Shown one piece after another: positions 16,196 to 26,812 of a stretch of DNA of 64,000 bases. Under the pieces are notes generated by a model. It was given only the letters and a program-made list of their open reading frames with translations. It was not told the origin of the DNA and made no database searches. The stretch's first letter is position 1; each line of letters opens with the position of its first letter. The position numbers and the translations under genes were made by a program. The DNA comes from Citreicoccus inhibens (GTDB taxonomy: Bacteria; Myxococcota; Myxococcia; Myxococcales; Myxococcaceae): positions 209,287-273,286 of the forward strand of contig NZ_JAHNZT010000008.1 in assembly GCF_019039035.1 (NCBI RefSeq). Direction: 5' to 3'.

Positions 16196-16972
16196 CTACC
16201 GCTTGACCTTCGCGAGGTACTCCTCGCGCGAGAAGATGCCCTTCTCGATGCACAGCTCGACCATCGCCTTGAGCGCGGCCACTTCCTTGCGCTGAACGTC
16301 CTCGACGCTGCGGAGCATGTCCGCCGGGCTGCCTCCCGCGGCGCGGGCTGGAGGCGACTCCACCACGGGCGCCTGCGGACGTGGCGCCGGGGCGCTCCGG
16401 GCCGCCGCGCTCGGAGGAGGACCGGCGCTCACCACCGCGGCCGCGGCGGGATCCAGGTCCTTGAGGTTCTTGACGACGGTGCGCCCCTGCGCGTCCACCA
16501 CCTTGAAGTTGGTGTCCGCGTCCTCCAGTTCGGCCGTCTCCTCGTAGATGCGGGCGAAGGCGCGCGCGATGGAGGTCCGGCCCGCCACGTTCACCACGAT
16601 GCGGCACTTGGTGATGGCGCGCAGTTCGTCGAGCATCCGCACGTTGAGCGGATCCGACATGGCCACCACCAGCGTCTTGCCCTCATCCCGAAGCTGGAGC
16701 GGCAGCACGGAGAAGTCCCGCGCCGTCTGCGTGGAGATCTTCGCCTTCACGTGCGGCTGCACGCTCTGCACCGCCTCCAGGTTCACGGCGGGCATCCCGA
16801 GCTGTTTGGACAGGGCGCGGACCAGGATGTCCTCGGACACGAGGTTCATCCGGACCAGGATCTCCCCCAGCTTTCCGCCCCACTTCGCCTGTTCGGCGAG
16901 CGCGGCCTTGAGCTGGCTCTCCTGGAGCACGTTCGCCTTGATCAGCAGTTCGCCAAGCTTGATCTGTGCCAT
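16196..16972 (-). CDS. Stand-alone GspE-N/MshEN domain protein
   Basis: About 258 residues from ATG 16972; an upstream in-frame ATG at 17005 is also possible. Residues 1-140 show two LGELLI...QLKAAL-type repeats (IKLGELLIKANVLQESQLKA and KLGEILVRMNLVSEDILVRA) followed by the alpha/beta part of the GspE N-domain (LVVAMSDPLNVRMLDEL). There is no Walker motif or ATPase domain. An Ala/Pro-rich linker leads to a C-terminal helix pair (VAALKAMVELCIEKGIFSRE), similar in place and style to the tail of the downstream paralogue. The tandem likely arose by duplication and the products may act together. Confidence 0.82.
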   Translation of the reverse strand: MAQIKLGELLIKANVLQESQLKAALAEQAKWGGKLGEILVRMNLVSEDILVRALSKQLGMPAVNLEAVQSVQPHVKAKISTQTARDFSVLPLQLRDEGKTLVVAMSDPLNVRMLDELRAITKCRIVVNVAGRTSIARAFARIYEETAELEDADTNFKVVDAQGRTVVKNLKDLDPAAAAVVSAGPPPSAAARSAPAPRPQAPVVESPPARAAGGSPADMLRSVEDVQRKEVAALKAMVELCIEKGIFSREEYLAKVKR

Positions 16973-17032
16973 GTCGTACGGGCCAGTGTACCCGAGTTGC
17001 GCCAAACCACTGATTCTTCCGCGCCCGGCCGC

Positions 17033-17863
17033 CTAGGAGCCCGGCACCGGTGGCGGAGGACCCACCGGGTGGGGGCCCGACAGCTCGCGCCCCTGGGCGT
17101 CCACGTCCACCACCTTCGCGCCTTCCGGGGCCGCCAACTCGTAGAGTGTGAGGTCCGGCCGTCCGTTGAGTGTCACCCGCTGATACCGCAGCTCCAGCTT
17201 CGTATTGGCCGAGGCGGCATCCAGGGAGACCTTTCCTGGAAAGAGCAGCTCGCCGCGCAGCTTGAAGTCATCGAATGCCAGGTCGTAGCCCGGCACGCCG
17301 CTCACCTCGCTCTTCACCACGCGCAGGTAGCGCGGATCGACGCGGAGCGTCTGACGCGCGGGGCCTCGGTAGAGCGTGAGCACGTAGACCCGGTTCTTCT
17401 CATCCAGCTCCAGCGTCATCCGCTCCGGAGGAATGAGCGGGGTCTGGCCGAGCATGACGGCGACCAGCTCCTCGCTCGGCAACACCACGGGCAGGAAGCG
17501 AGAGACGTTCTCCGGGCTCGACGGCCCCTGGTAGTAGGTGTTGTCGCGCGCCTGGAGCAGGCCGAACCGCTCGCCGTCGCTGGTGAGCGAGGCGACGGGC
17601 CGGTTGAAGAAGTCGAACGTCTCCAGGTGGACGAGCGCGGGGCGGCTGATGCCCACGAACATGCTGAGCGTGCCGCTGCCCTGCGGGGACTCGATGTGCA
17701 CCTTCGCGTCGCCCTCCAAGGTGACGACCTGGGACTGGCGCTCGCGCACGTGCTGGTAGAGCACCTGCGGGTCGCTGATGCGGCCTTCTGGACCAAACTC
17801 GAGTCGCTTGGGGCAGGCCGAACAAAGCAGGGCCAGGAAGATTGCAGCGGCTGCGCGGTTCAT
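17033..17863 (-). CDS. DUF4292-type lipoprotein (LolB-like fold candidate)
   Basis: This 276-residue lipoprotein has a signal with LLCSAC ahead of the lipidated Cys (residue 17). The mature region contains VTLEGDAKVHIESPQGSGTL and VHLETFDFFNRPVASLTSDG, the pattern of DUF4292 proteins, which are predicted to form a half-barrel like LolA/LolB and handle lipid or lipoproteins. The C-terminus is proline-rich. It is transcribed divergently from the ExbB gene, with 42 bases between. It stands 60 bases upstream of the MshEN pair and may start the long minus-strand run down to the ECF genes. The family name was assigned by eye. Confidence 0.75.
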   Translation of the reverse strand: MNRAAAAIFLALLCSACPKRLEFGPEGRISDPQVLYQHVRERQSQVVTLEGDAKVHIESPQGSGTLSMFVGISRPALVHLETFDFFNRPVASLTSDGERFGLLQARDNTYYQGPSSPENVSRFLPVVLPSEELVAVMLGQTPLIPPERMTLELDEKNRVYVLTLYRGPARQTLRVDPRYLRVVKSEVSGVPGYDLAFDDFKLRGELLFPGKVSLDAASANTKLELRYQRVTLNGRPDLTLYELAAPEGAKVVDVDAQGRELSGPHPVGPPPPVPGS

Positions 17864-17905
17864 ATGTCCTAGTCTGGGCCAGGCGGCCCTGCCCGGTCAT
17901 CCTCC

Positions 17906-18625
17906 ATGAGCCTGAACGATCTCCTGCACTACCTTCGCCTCGGCGGTGTCACCCTCGCCCTGCTCCTGGCCGCTTCGGTGGTCGCACTGGGCGTGGCCAT
18001 CGAACGTTTGCTCGCCCTCTGGGGAGTGAGCGAGCGCTCGCGCGCCCTGGGGGAAACCATCCACAAGCACCTGCTCCGAGGTGACGTGCCCGCGGCGCGC
18101 ACCACGGCCGAGCGCTCGGACGCGGTGGCCGCCGACATCTTCCTCGCGGGCTTCGAGCGCTGGGAGCGCGCCCGCACCACGGGCGGCTCGGGCATCGAGT
18201 CCGCGGTGGAGCGCGAGCGCGCCCAGGTGGGCCTCAAGCTGCGCCGCAACCTGTGGATCCTCGCCACCATTGGCTCGACGACGCCCTTCGTGGGCCTGTT
18301 CGGCACCGTGGCCGGCATCATGCGCTCGTTCAAGGACCTGGGCCTGGACGTGGAGGCCGGCGGAACGGGCGGAACGTCGGCGGTGATGACGGGCATCTCC
18401 GAGGCGCTCGTGGCCACCGCGGTGGGCATCCTCGTGGCCGTCATGGCCATGGTCTTCTACAACTACTTCCAGGCCCGGCTGTCTCGCGTGCTCGTGGAGC
18501 TGCGCCTCTTGGGCGACGAGTTCGTGGAGCTGCTCAAGGAGCGCGCCGCGGGCGTGCCCCCCGCCGTGGAAGCCCCCGCCTCCCCTCCCCGCCCGGACGC
18601 GCAGCCGGCGCCCTCGTCCACGTAA
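17906..18625 (+). CDS. MotA/TolQ/ExbB proton channel family protein
   Basis: This 239-residue inner-membrane protein has three hydrophobic segments: about 12-35 (VTLALLLAASVVALGVAIER), 122-150 (ATIGSTTPFVGLFGTVAGIM) and 165-190 (LVATAVGILVAVMAMVFYNY). GSTTPFVGLFGTVAGIM and GISEALVATAVGI are the signature of TolQ/ExbB, which form a proton-conducting pentamer. It is paired with an ExbD/TolR gene 12 bases downstream. No TonB, TolA or TolB gene is adjacent, so it is unclear which machine it drives. Confidence 0.93.
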   Translation: MSLNDLLHYLRLGGVTLALLLAASVVALGVAIERLLALWGVSERSRALGETIHKHLLRGDVPAARTTAERSDAVAADIFLAGFERWERARTTGGSGIESAVERERAQVGLKLRRNLWILATIGSTTPFVGLFGTVAGIMRSFKDLGLDVEAGGTGGTSAVMTGISEALVATAVGILVAVMAMVFYNYFQARLSRVLVELRLLGDEFVELLKERAAGVPPAVEAPASPPRPDAQPAPSST

Positions 18626-18637
18626 GGAGACCGCGCC

Positions 18638-19087
18638 ATGGGCATGGGAAAGACGCCAGGGTCGGACGACGAGAACGAGGGCGTGTTCGCGGAGATCAAC
18701 ATCACGCCGCTCACGGACGTGATGCTGGTGCTCCTCATCATCTTCATGGTGACGAGCACCGTCATCGTTCAGCAGGGCCCGGGCGGCGGCGTGAAGACGG
18801 GCCTCAAGGTGAACCTGCCCAAGGGCGGCGCCGCCGACGTCACCGCGCGCACCACGGACCTGTCCGTGGCGGTGCTGGCGGATGGGCGCTTCGTCGTGTC
18901 GGGCAACGTGGTGTCCCAGGACGAGCTCAAGAAGGCCTTCGAGCAGGCCCGGGGACAGAACCCGGACACCGTGGTCATCGTCCAGGCGGACGAGGGGGTT
19001 CCCCATGGCACGGTGGTCCAGGTGATGGAGCTGGCGAAGAAGGCCGGGCTGGCCCAGCTCGCCATCGGCGTGCGCGAGGGCGAGTAG
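18638..19087 (+). CDS. ExbD/TolR family biopolymer transport protein
   Basis: This 149-residue protein has a short cytoplasmic N-terminus and one membrane helix containing INITPLTDVMLVLLIIFMVT. The Asp in that helix is the conserved proton-carrying residue of ExbD/TolR. A periplasmic domain of about 100 residues follows (VLADGRFVVSGNVVSQDELK, VVIVQADEGVPHGTVVQVME). It forms an operon with the upstream ExbB-like gene. A strong hairpin without a T-run lies just after its stop and overlaps the end of the convergent acyl-CoA dehydrogenase gene. Confidence 0.93.
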   Translation: MGMGKTPGSDDENEGVFAEINITPLTDVMLVLLIIFMVTSTVIVQQGPGGGVKTGLKVNLPKGGAADVTARTTDLSVAVLADGRFVVSGNVVSQDELKKAFEQARGQNPDTVVIVQADEGVPHGTVVQVMELAKKAGLAQLAIGVREGE

Positions 19088-19111
19088 CCCCCGCGCACCC
19101 CGCCCTTCGCC

Positions 19112-20962
<1,851 letters not shown>

Positions 20963-21143
20963 TCCTGCGTGAGGGCTCGCTGCCCGCCGCTCCCCACGCG
21001 GAAGAGCGGTTTGGGGTCAGAGGCCCGGTAAGGACGCAGGAAGTTTGGCGTCGCCTGATTTTTGAGTCAACCTTGAATGACACCCTGCGTTGAGGGGCGG
21101 TCAGAGCCACCGGGCTGAACGCAGGGTCGCTCCCCGGGCAGGC

Positions 21144-21809
21144 CTACTTCTTGGGCTTGCGCGCCGAGGGCAGGGTCGCCGTCTTGGCGGCGGGCTTCTC
21201 TCGGGGCGCGGTCTTCTTGGACGAGGCGCCAGTGCGGGGCTCGCCCGAGTCCTCGCCCTCTTCGGGGGCGCGGGGCACGGAGGACCCGCCCGCGTTGGCG
21301 CTGGCGGTGGCCAGGCTCTCGCGGGGCACCTCGACGACAATGGGCGCCTGGCCGGAGCGCTGCCGGCTCTCGTCCTCGAGCGAGTAGAAGAGCTGGATTT
21401 GAGAGCCGCCCTTCATGACGAGCTCGCCCCGCTGGTTCTCCGCCCAGAGGTCGATCTCCACGAAGTAACGGCCGCCGGAGCCGTGCCGGTCGCTCACGCG
21501 GCCCTTGCAGACCACGGTGTCTCCGGGCCAGACCATCTTGATGAAGCGGACGTTGTAGCGCCGCAGCTGGCCGCCCCGGGCCCAGTCGCTGATGAGCTGG
21601 CCGAGCATGCCCATCACCAGCATCCCCGGCGCGTAGACGGAAGGCATGCCCACGCTCTTGGCGTAGAGCTCGTCCACGTGCACCGGGTTGTAGTCACCGG
21701 AGGCCCCCGCGTAGCGCGACAGCTGCACGCGGTCGATGGGGGCCTTGGCCAGGGCCGGCAGTTCGTCACCGACGCGGATGGTCTCGAAGTAGAGCTTGCG
21801 CGCGGGCAT
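21144..21809 (-). CDS. MaoC-type (R)-hydratase, catalytic subunit candidate
   Basis: This 221-residue hotdog-fold protein has YAGASGDYNPVHVDELYAKS, the Asp/His-containing motif of MaoC and R-specific enoyl-CoA/ACP hydratases (the catalytic pair is expected in GDYNPVH), then MLVMGMLGQLI and a hotdog strand pattern. After about residue 140 it carries an Ala/Lys-rich low-complexity tail ending in a basic cluster (PSARKPKK), which is unusual for the family and may mediate interaction. The ATG overlaps the last base of the preceding MaoC-N gene stop. The two probably form a heterodimer, as HadA and HadB do in actinobacteria. Confidence 0.87.
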   Translation of the reverse strand: MPARKLYFETIRVGDELPALAKAPIDRVQLSRYAGASGDYNPVHVDELYAKSVGMPSVYAPGMLVMGMLGQLISDWARGGQLRRYNVRFIKMVWPGDTVVCKGRVSDRHGSGGRYFVEIDLWAENQRGELVMKGGSQIQLFYSLEDESRQRSGQAPIVVEVPRESLATASANAGGSSVPRAPEEGEDSGEPRTGASSKKTAPREKPAAKTATLPSARKPKK

Positions 21810-22258
21810 CAGGGAGTCTCCTTGGAAGCACGCACCACCAGGGTCCTGCGGGCACGGAACACGAGGTTGCCTTCCTCGTCGCGGCCCTCATCCTCGATGA
21901 CCGCGATGTCCATCTTCCCCGCGATGCCAGGCCGCTCGAAGACGTCCGCCACGCGCGTGGAGACGAAGATGCGGTCTCCAGCGAAGATGGGGCGCTCGTA
22001 GTCGAAGCCCTGCTCGGCGTGGAGCAAGCTCTTGATGCCTACGCCGAGCAGCTCGCGCAGGTCAGCGGCGGAATGAAACGATGCCGGGAAGGTGGGGGGC
22101 GCGACAATGGTGGGGTAGCCCGATGCACGGGCGTACTCCTCGTCGTAGTAGATGGGATTGTAGTCTCCGATGGCCTCCGCGAAGCGCCGGATGGACCCCT
22201 TCTCCACTTCATTCAGCGTCGGCGGCGAGGCACGGCCGATCGCGTTCTTGTCGAGCAT
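21809..22258 (-). CDS. MaoC N-terminal (FAS1-type) dehydratase subunit
   Basis: This 149-residue hotdog protein begins LDKNAIGRASPPTLNEVEKG and contains FAEAIGDYNPIYYDEEYARA, the MaoC_dehydrat_N pattern in which the catalytic His is replaced (GDYNPIYYD). Such subunits are usually non-catalytic partners that shape the acyl tunnel. It sits directly upstream of, and overlaps by one base, the MaoC gene with the intact GDYNPVH motif. Together they likely hydrate or dehydrate 3-hydroxyacyl thioesters. The substrate chain length is not deducible. Confidence 0.87.
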   Translation of the reverse strand: MLDKNAIGRASPPTLNEVEKGSIRRFAEAIGDYNPIYYDEEYARASGYPTIVAPPTFPASFHSAADLRELLGVGIKSLLHAEQGFDYERPIFAGDRIFVSTRVADVFERPGIAGKMDIAVIEDEGRDEEGNLVFRARRTLVVRASKETP

Positions 22259-22274
22259 GTCCCTCTCCTGACAG

Positions 22275-23276
22275 TTACCGTCCTGCCGGAAGCTCGAGCA
22301 CCGTGAGGAGCCCTGCTTCGGCGGCCGTCAAGCGTGGCGCGGCATTCACCAGCGCATTCGCGGTGGCCCGGTCCCCCGCCACCCCCCCCGGAACTTCCAG
22401 CACCAACTTTGGATCCGCGTCGATTTCGATCCGATCCTTGAGGTCTTCCGCCCCTACAGCGATAGTCAACTCCAGCCGCACGCGCTCCTGGCCATCCTCC
22501 AGTCCCACCACGGACTGGAACATGCCCGCCACGCGTCCCTTCTTCACCGCGAACGCGCCCCCGGAGATGTCTTCCTCCGCGAACACGGGCGCGACTTCCT
22601 CTTCGTAATCATCACAGTCCAGCCCCAACCCCAGCGCGGCGAGCGCGGCGGACTCCACCAGGCCCACGTGGCCCAGCTGCTCGCTGTCCACCAGGGCGAA
22701 GAACTCATCCTCGCTCAGCCCCGCGCCCACCTTGCGCTGGAGCGCCTCGCGGCGCGTGCGCGCGTCCACCACCCGCGTCGCCGTCACCTTGCGCACCGGA
22801 CCGCAGACCTGCCCCGCCGTCGCGATGAGCCGATCCAACACGAAGCCCGGGTTGACGCCCGTGCCCACCACCGCCACGCCGGCGCGCTGCGCGGCGCGAT
22901 CCAACTTGTCCGCCAGCTCCGGGTGCTTCAGGTACGGAAAGGCCAGCTCCTCGCAGGTGCTCGCCACCGGGAGGCCCAGCTTCACCGCCTCGAGCAGCTG
23001 CGCCATCACCTCGGGCAGCCGCGAGCCCGTCGCATGCAAGAGGACCACGCCCTGGCGGCGCCCCACGGCGCGCTCCAGGGAGTCCATCACCTTTACTTTG
23101 GGTGCGGGCTGACCGAGCACCTCACCGAGCGCGCGCCCCACCAATGACGGCTGGGTATCCACGGCTCCAATGAGCTCGACCTCCTGCGAAGACAGGGCTG
23201 CCTTGGCAATTTCCTGCCCAATGAACCCCAGCCCCATCACCACCACCGGCACCGGCCCTGCGGGGGCTCTAGCCAT
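22275..23276 (-). CDS. DapB-like NAD(P)H-dependent dehydrogenase
   Basis: This 333-residue protein has an N-terminal Rossmann fold (VVMGLGFIGQEIAKAAL, a GxGxxG-type nucleotide site) and ELIGAVDTQPSLVGR. Then comes VVLLHATGSRLPEVMAQLLE, VASTCEELAFPYLKHPEL and VVGTGVNPGFVLDRL. This layout resembles dihydrodipicolinate reductase and in particular 2,4-diaminopentanoate dehydrogenase-type proteins. True DapB is nearer 270 residues, so a lysine-biosynthetic role is unlikely. It lies 16 bases upstream of the MaoC pair on the same strand, which suggests a shared lipid or amino-acid catabolic role. Substrate unknown. Confidence 0.72.
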   Translation of the reverse strand: MARAPAGPVPVVVMGLGFIGQEIAKAALSSQEVELIGAVDTQPSLVGRALGEVLGQPAPKVKVMDSLERAVGRRQGVVLLHATGSRLPEVMAQLLEAVKLGLPVASTCEELAFPYLKHPELADKLDRAAQRAGVAVVGTGVNPGFVLDRLIATAGQVCGPVRKVTATRVVDARTRREALQRKVGAGLSEDEFFALVDSEQLGHVGLVESAALAALGLGLDCDDYEEEVAPVFAEEDISGGAFAVKKGRVAGMFQSVVGLEDGQERVRLELTIAVGAEDLKDRIEIDADPKLVLEVPGGVAGDRATANALVNAAPRLTAAEAGLLTVLELPAGR

Positions 23277-23526
23277 CGGAGATTGCTCCAGAATTACAAG
23301 GGGTTACATCAACAAACAGGCGATTTCGTCACCATAGACCACGCATTGCCGGGCAGGCAAGCATCACTTGGATCCTCCAGACTTCCAGTTTGGAACATTC
23401 TCCAAGGATTTCCATGGCTTGGCGGCCCGGAATCGTCAGGGGGGGTCCTGTATGGGCAGGAGGCAAGGGATGTATAAGGGCGGGACGGCCTGCGAGAAGG
23501 CCCGCCGCACTGGAGACCTCGCCGAC

Positions 23527-24648
23527 ATGGACCGCATCCTCGTGGTGGATGACGACGTGCTCATCCTGGCCGCGCTGTCTCGGATCCTGCAGACGGAGGG
23601 GTACGACGTCGTCACGCACAGCGATCCCGTACTCGCAGCGCGAGAGGTGGGCTTCCACGTCGTCCTCACGGACTTCATGATGCCGTACCTCAACGGCATC
23701 GAATTGCTCTCCGCACTGCGTGAGAAGAACCCGCGCGCGGTGCGGCTGATGCTGACGGCGGCGGCGGACTTCCGCACCGCCTCCGAGGCGGTCAACCGAG
23801 GCGAGGTGTTCCGCCTCTTGGGCAAGCCCTGGGCGCTCAGCGAGCTGACCAGCAGCGTGCGTCAAGCCTTCGAGCACTACCGACTGGTGGAGGCCAACGA
23901 GCGGCTGACGCGCGAGGTGGCGGAGAAGAACGCGGAGCTGCTCGCCATCAATCGAGAGTTGGAGCACCGCGTGGTGGAGCGCACCACGGGCCTGCTGGAC
24001 GGACTCATCAGCGCGCTCGACTACCGCGACACCGAGACGCAGTGGCACTCGCGTCGCGTCTCGCTCTACTCGCGGCGGGTGGCCGAGGAGATTGGCCTGT
24101 CCGGCTACGCGCTGGACGTGGTGGAGCAAGGCGCGCTGCTGCACGACATCGGCAAGATTGGCGTGCGCGACTCCATCCTGCTCAAGCCCGGCCCGCTCAC
24201 GCCCGAGGAATGGGTGGAGATGCGCAAGCACCCCGAGTTCGGCTACCGCATGCTCGCGAAGATGCCCTACCTGCACGATGCGGCGCTCATCGTGATGCAG
24301 CACCAGGAGCGGTGGGACGGCAAGGGCTACCCGCAGAACCTGGCCGGTGAAGAGATCGTCATCGGGGCCCGCATCTTCTGTCTGGTGGACACGCTGGATG
24401 CCATCACGTCGGACCGCCCCTACCGCAAGGGTCGGCCGCTCGCGGTGGCCAAGGATGAGATCCGCCGGTGTTCCGGAACGCAGTTCGATCCGGCGCTCGC
24501 CGAGGCGTTCCTGCGCATCCCCGACAGCGAGTGGGCCCGCATCCGCCAGGACGTCGAGCAGATGGAAGAGACGGAGAACCGCCGCTGGAACCTCGAGCCG
24601 CTCGGTGGCGGCCCGCCCGTTCCGCCCGCGCGAGCGAGCGGAAGCTGA
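23527..24648 (+). CDS. Response regulator with HD-GYP phosphodiesterase domain (RpfG-like)
   Basis: About 373 residues from ATG 23527 (MDRILVVDDD). The same frame is open for 53 more codons, which are unlikely to be coding. The receiver domain (about 1-118) has the acidic pair D8/D9, phospho-acceptor D49 (VVLTDFMMP) and K in LGKPW. A short coiled coil (about 120-150) leads into an HD-GYP domain (about 155-345) with LLHDIGKIG, HQERWDGKGYP, and DTLDAITSDRPYRKG. HD-GYP enzymes degrade c-di-GMP. The usual HHE triplet reads HQE here, a substitution of a metal-ligand position, so activity is not certain. No partner kinase gene is adjacent. Confidence 0.9.
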   Translation: MDRILVVDDDVLILAALSRILQTEGYDVVTHSDPVLAAREVGFHVVLTDFMMPYLNGIELLSALREKNPRAVRLMLTAAADFRTASEAVNRGEVFRLLGKPWALSELTSSVRQAFEHYRLVEANERLTREVAEKNAELLAINRELEHRVVERTTGLLDGLISALDYRDTETQWHSRRVSLYSRRVAEEIGLSGYALDVVEQGALLHDIGKIGVRDSILLKPGPLTPEEWVEMRKHPEFGYRMLAKMPYLHDAALIVMQHQERWDGKGYPQNLAGEEIVIGARIFCLVDTLDAITSDRPYRKGRPLAVAKDEIRRCSGTQFDPALAEAFLRIPDSEWARIRQDVEQMEETENRRWNLEPLGGGPPVPPARASGS

Positions 24649-24657
24649 GGCTCGGAT

Positions 24658-26748
24658 TCAGGCGCCGGGCTCGATGACCTCCACCGAGGTCATCACGTCG
24701 CCCTCCAGCAACCCGTCCACCACGTCCATCCCCGAGACGACCTCGCCGAACGCGGTGTAGCGACCGTCCAGGTGGGGCTGCGGCGCGTGCGTGAAGAAGA
24801 ACTGGCTGCCGCCCGTGTCCTTGCCGGACAGGGCCATGCCCACGACGCCCCGGCGGTAGAGTCGCCGCGTCATCTCGCAGCGAATCGAGTAGCCAGGCCC
24901 CCCTTCCCCATCGCCGCGCGGATCCCCGCCCTGCGCCACGAAGTCCGGGACGACGCGGTGGAACGCGACGCCCTGGAAGTAGCCACGACGGGCCAGGGCG
25001 AGCAGGTTGCCCGAGGTGACCGGGGCCTCGTCCGTATCCAGGCGGACGTCGAAGGTCCCCTTCGCGGTGTGGAAGCGCAGCCGCGCTCCCGCGGGCTGCG
25101 TGGGCGCGAGGGTCTCACCGAGCAGGGCCACGCGTGCCGAGCGCACCGGCTGGCCCGTGAGTTCCGTGAGTGCGTCGGCCGCCACGCGGCGCACGTTCGC
25201 GTGGGGATGATGGAGCCACTCGCGCAGGAGCGGCTCGGCGCCCTTCCCCTTGAGCGCCACCAGCGCGCCCGCGACCGGCTCCGCGAGATCCGTCGCATGG
25301 GCCACTCGCGCGGCCAGACGCTCCACTGCGGGCAGCGCCTGGGCGTCCTTCAGTCGCCCGGCCACGGACGCCGCGGCGCCGGCCTCCACGAGGTCCGTGC
25401 CCTCGAGCAGCGCGCGCACGGGCTCGGCCGCGCTCGGCACGGGGCGCTCGGCGACGGCCTCCAACGCGGCGAGGCGTACGCGCGAATCCGGGTGGCTCAG
25501 CAGCGCGACCGCGAAGTCCGCGCCTCCCGCGCCCTGGCTGCGCGCGACCTCCCGAAGGCCCAGCGCCAGGCGCCGCGGCTCCGCCACCCGGCCGTCGCCA
25601 CAACGCAGCACCTCGGAGAGCGCACCCGTCTGATGATCCATCGCCGCGGCCACCCGACAATCGAGCCACGCGAGGTCGCCTCGCGCGACCTCCGACCCTG
25701 CGTGCGCCATCGCGCCCGAGAGTTCCTTCCGAAGCGCGACCCACAGCGGGCGAGCGAAGCCCGGGAGGCCCAGCTGCGCGATCGCCAGCACCGGATGACT
25801 CCAAGCAGCCTCGCCTCGCGCCACGTGCGCCAGGCTGGGCATCACGCCCTTCAGCGCATCCAAGGGCAGGCAGGGCCCACTGCACGACGCCGTCAGCTTC
25901 GCCAGGGCACGCGCCGCCTCGGCCGCCACTCGGGGCGTCGTCTCTCTCGACAGCAGCGCGCCCAGGGTCGCGGCGTCCTCGGGGCCCCCCACGTCCCCGA
26001 CTCCCTTCGCACACAGCGCGCGCACGTCCGGCGAGGAATCGCTCAGGCACGTGCGCAGGGCCGACAGCGTCTCGGCACGGCGGAGGTTCGCCAGGAGGTA
26101 CGCGCCCGCGTAGCGCGCCTCTTCCGGGAGCCCGGCCGCGAGGAGCTGCGCCGCCGGCGCCATCGGCACCTCGCGCACGCCCGCCGCGCCACCGCGCCGC
26201 GCCACCACGCCCAGGGCCAGCGCCGCGCAGGCACGCCACTCCGGGGAGCCTTCCGTCATCCGCCCCGTGAGGTGCCGGATCGCGCCGCCCGTGCCCAGCT
26301 TCCCGAGCGCCTCCACGAGCGAGGCCCGCACGCGCCCCTCGGACTCTTGGGCCTCGGCGGCGATCAACGCCGTCGTGAGTTGCTCGCGGGCCGTCTCGGG
26401 CAGTGGCTCCCAGGACAGCGCCAGCTCGCCCGCCGCGAAGGCCGCTTCGTCCCGCACGTCGGCCGCCGGCGCCGTCAGTCCCGCCACCACCGCGGTCAGC
26501 GTGGAGACATCCTGGATACGGGCCAGCGCGCGAAGGGCCCGCGCCCGCACCGATGGGTCCTCGCCCCCCACGGCCCACGCCACAAGTTGCCCGTCCCCGA
26601 GCGAGCGCTGATCCTCCCAGCGCGCGATGTCCTGGCGTGCCCGAGCCGAACTCGCGGAGCCTGGGGACGCGGGATTGGAGTGAGCACATCCCGCGAGCGA
26701 GGAGAGCAGCGCGAGGCGGACGAACAGGGCGACGGGCAGGCGGCGCAT
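24658..26748 (-). CDS. HEAT-repeat lipoprotein fused to a cyclophilin-type peptidyl-prolyl isomerase
   Basis: About 696 residues from ATG 26748 (MRRLPVALFVRLALLSSLAGC, lipobox LAGC). Residues about 40-520 are a run of HEAT/PBS-lyase-like helical repeats, for example VRARALRALARIQDVSTLTA and ARVRLAALEAVAERPVP-type units. The last 150 residues are a cyclophilin domain: LALARRGYFQGVAFHRVVPD carries the catalytic Arg, GGSQFFFTHAP the Gln/Phe pair, and HLDGRYTAFGEV the last motif, where the Trp of cyclophilin A is His. It is predicted to be anchored in the outer or inner membrane and to work as a periplasmic folding factor with a large scaffold. The strand is opposite to the flanking genes. Confidence 0.85.
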   Translation of the reverse strand: MRRLPVALFVRLALLSSLAGCAHSNPASPGSASSARARQDIARWEDQRSLGDGQLVAWAVGGEDPSVRARALRALARIQDVSTLTAVVAGLTAPAADVRDEAAFAAGELALSWEPLPETAREQLTTALIAAEAQESEGRVRASLVEALGKLGTGGAIRHLTGRMTEGSPEWRACAALALGVVARRGGAAGVREVPMAPAAQLLAAGLPEEARYAGAYLLANLRRAETLSALRTCLSDSSPDVRALCAKGVGDVGGPEDAATLGALLSRETTPRVAAEAARALAKLTASCSGPCLPLDALKGVMPSLAHVARGEAAWSHPVLAIAQLGLPGFARPLWVALRKELSGAMAHAGSEVARGDLAWLDCRVAAAMDHQTGALSEVLRCGDGRVAEPRRLALGLREVARSQGAGGADFAVALLSHPDSRVRLAALEAVAERPVPSAAEPVRALLEGTDLVEAGAAASVAGRLKDAQALPAVERLAARVAHATDLAEPVAGALVALKGKGAEPLLREWLHHPHANVRRVAADALTELTGQPVRSARVALLGETLAPTQPAGARLRFHTAKGTFDVRLDTDEAPVTSGNLLALARRGYFQGVAFHRVVPDFVAQGGDPRGDGEGGPGYSIRCEMTRRLYRRGVVGMALSGKDTGGSQFFFTHAPQPHLDGRYTAFGEVVSGMDVVDGLLEGDVMTSVEVIEPGA

Positions 26749-26812
26749 GGGCTTGGCGTAGGTCAATTCCCCGCGAAAATCCAGGGGTTAGGACTCACGG
26801 GGTTTGACAGCC

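Noticed and set aside
17033..19087. ExbB/ExbD as part of a TonB uptake cluster
   Set aside because: No TonB, TolA, TolB or TonB-dependent receptor gene is adjacent. The DUF4292-type lipoprotein is divergent and of a different family.
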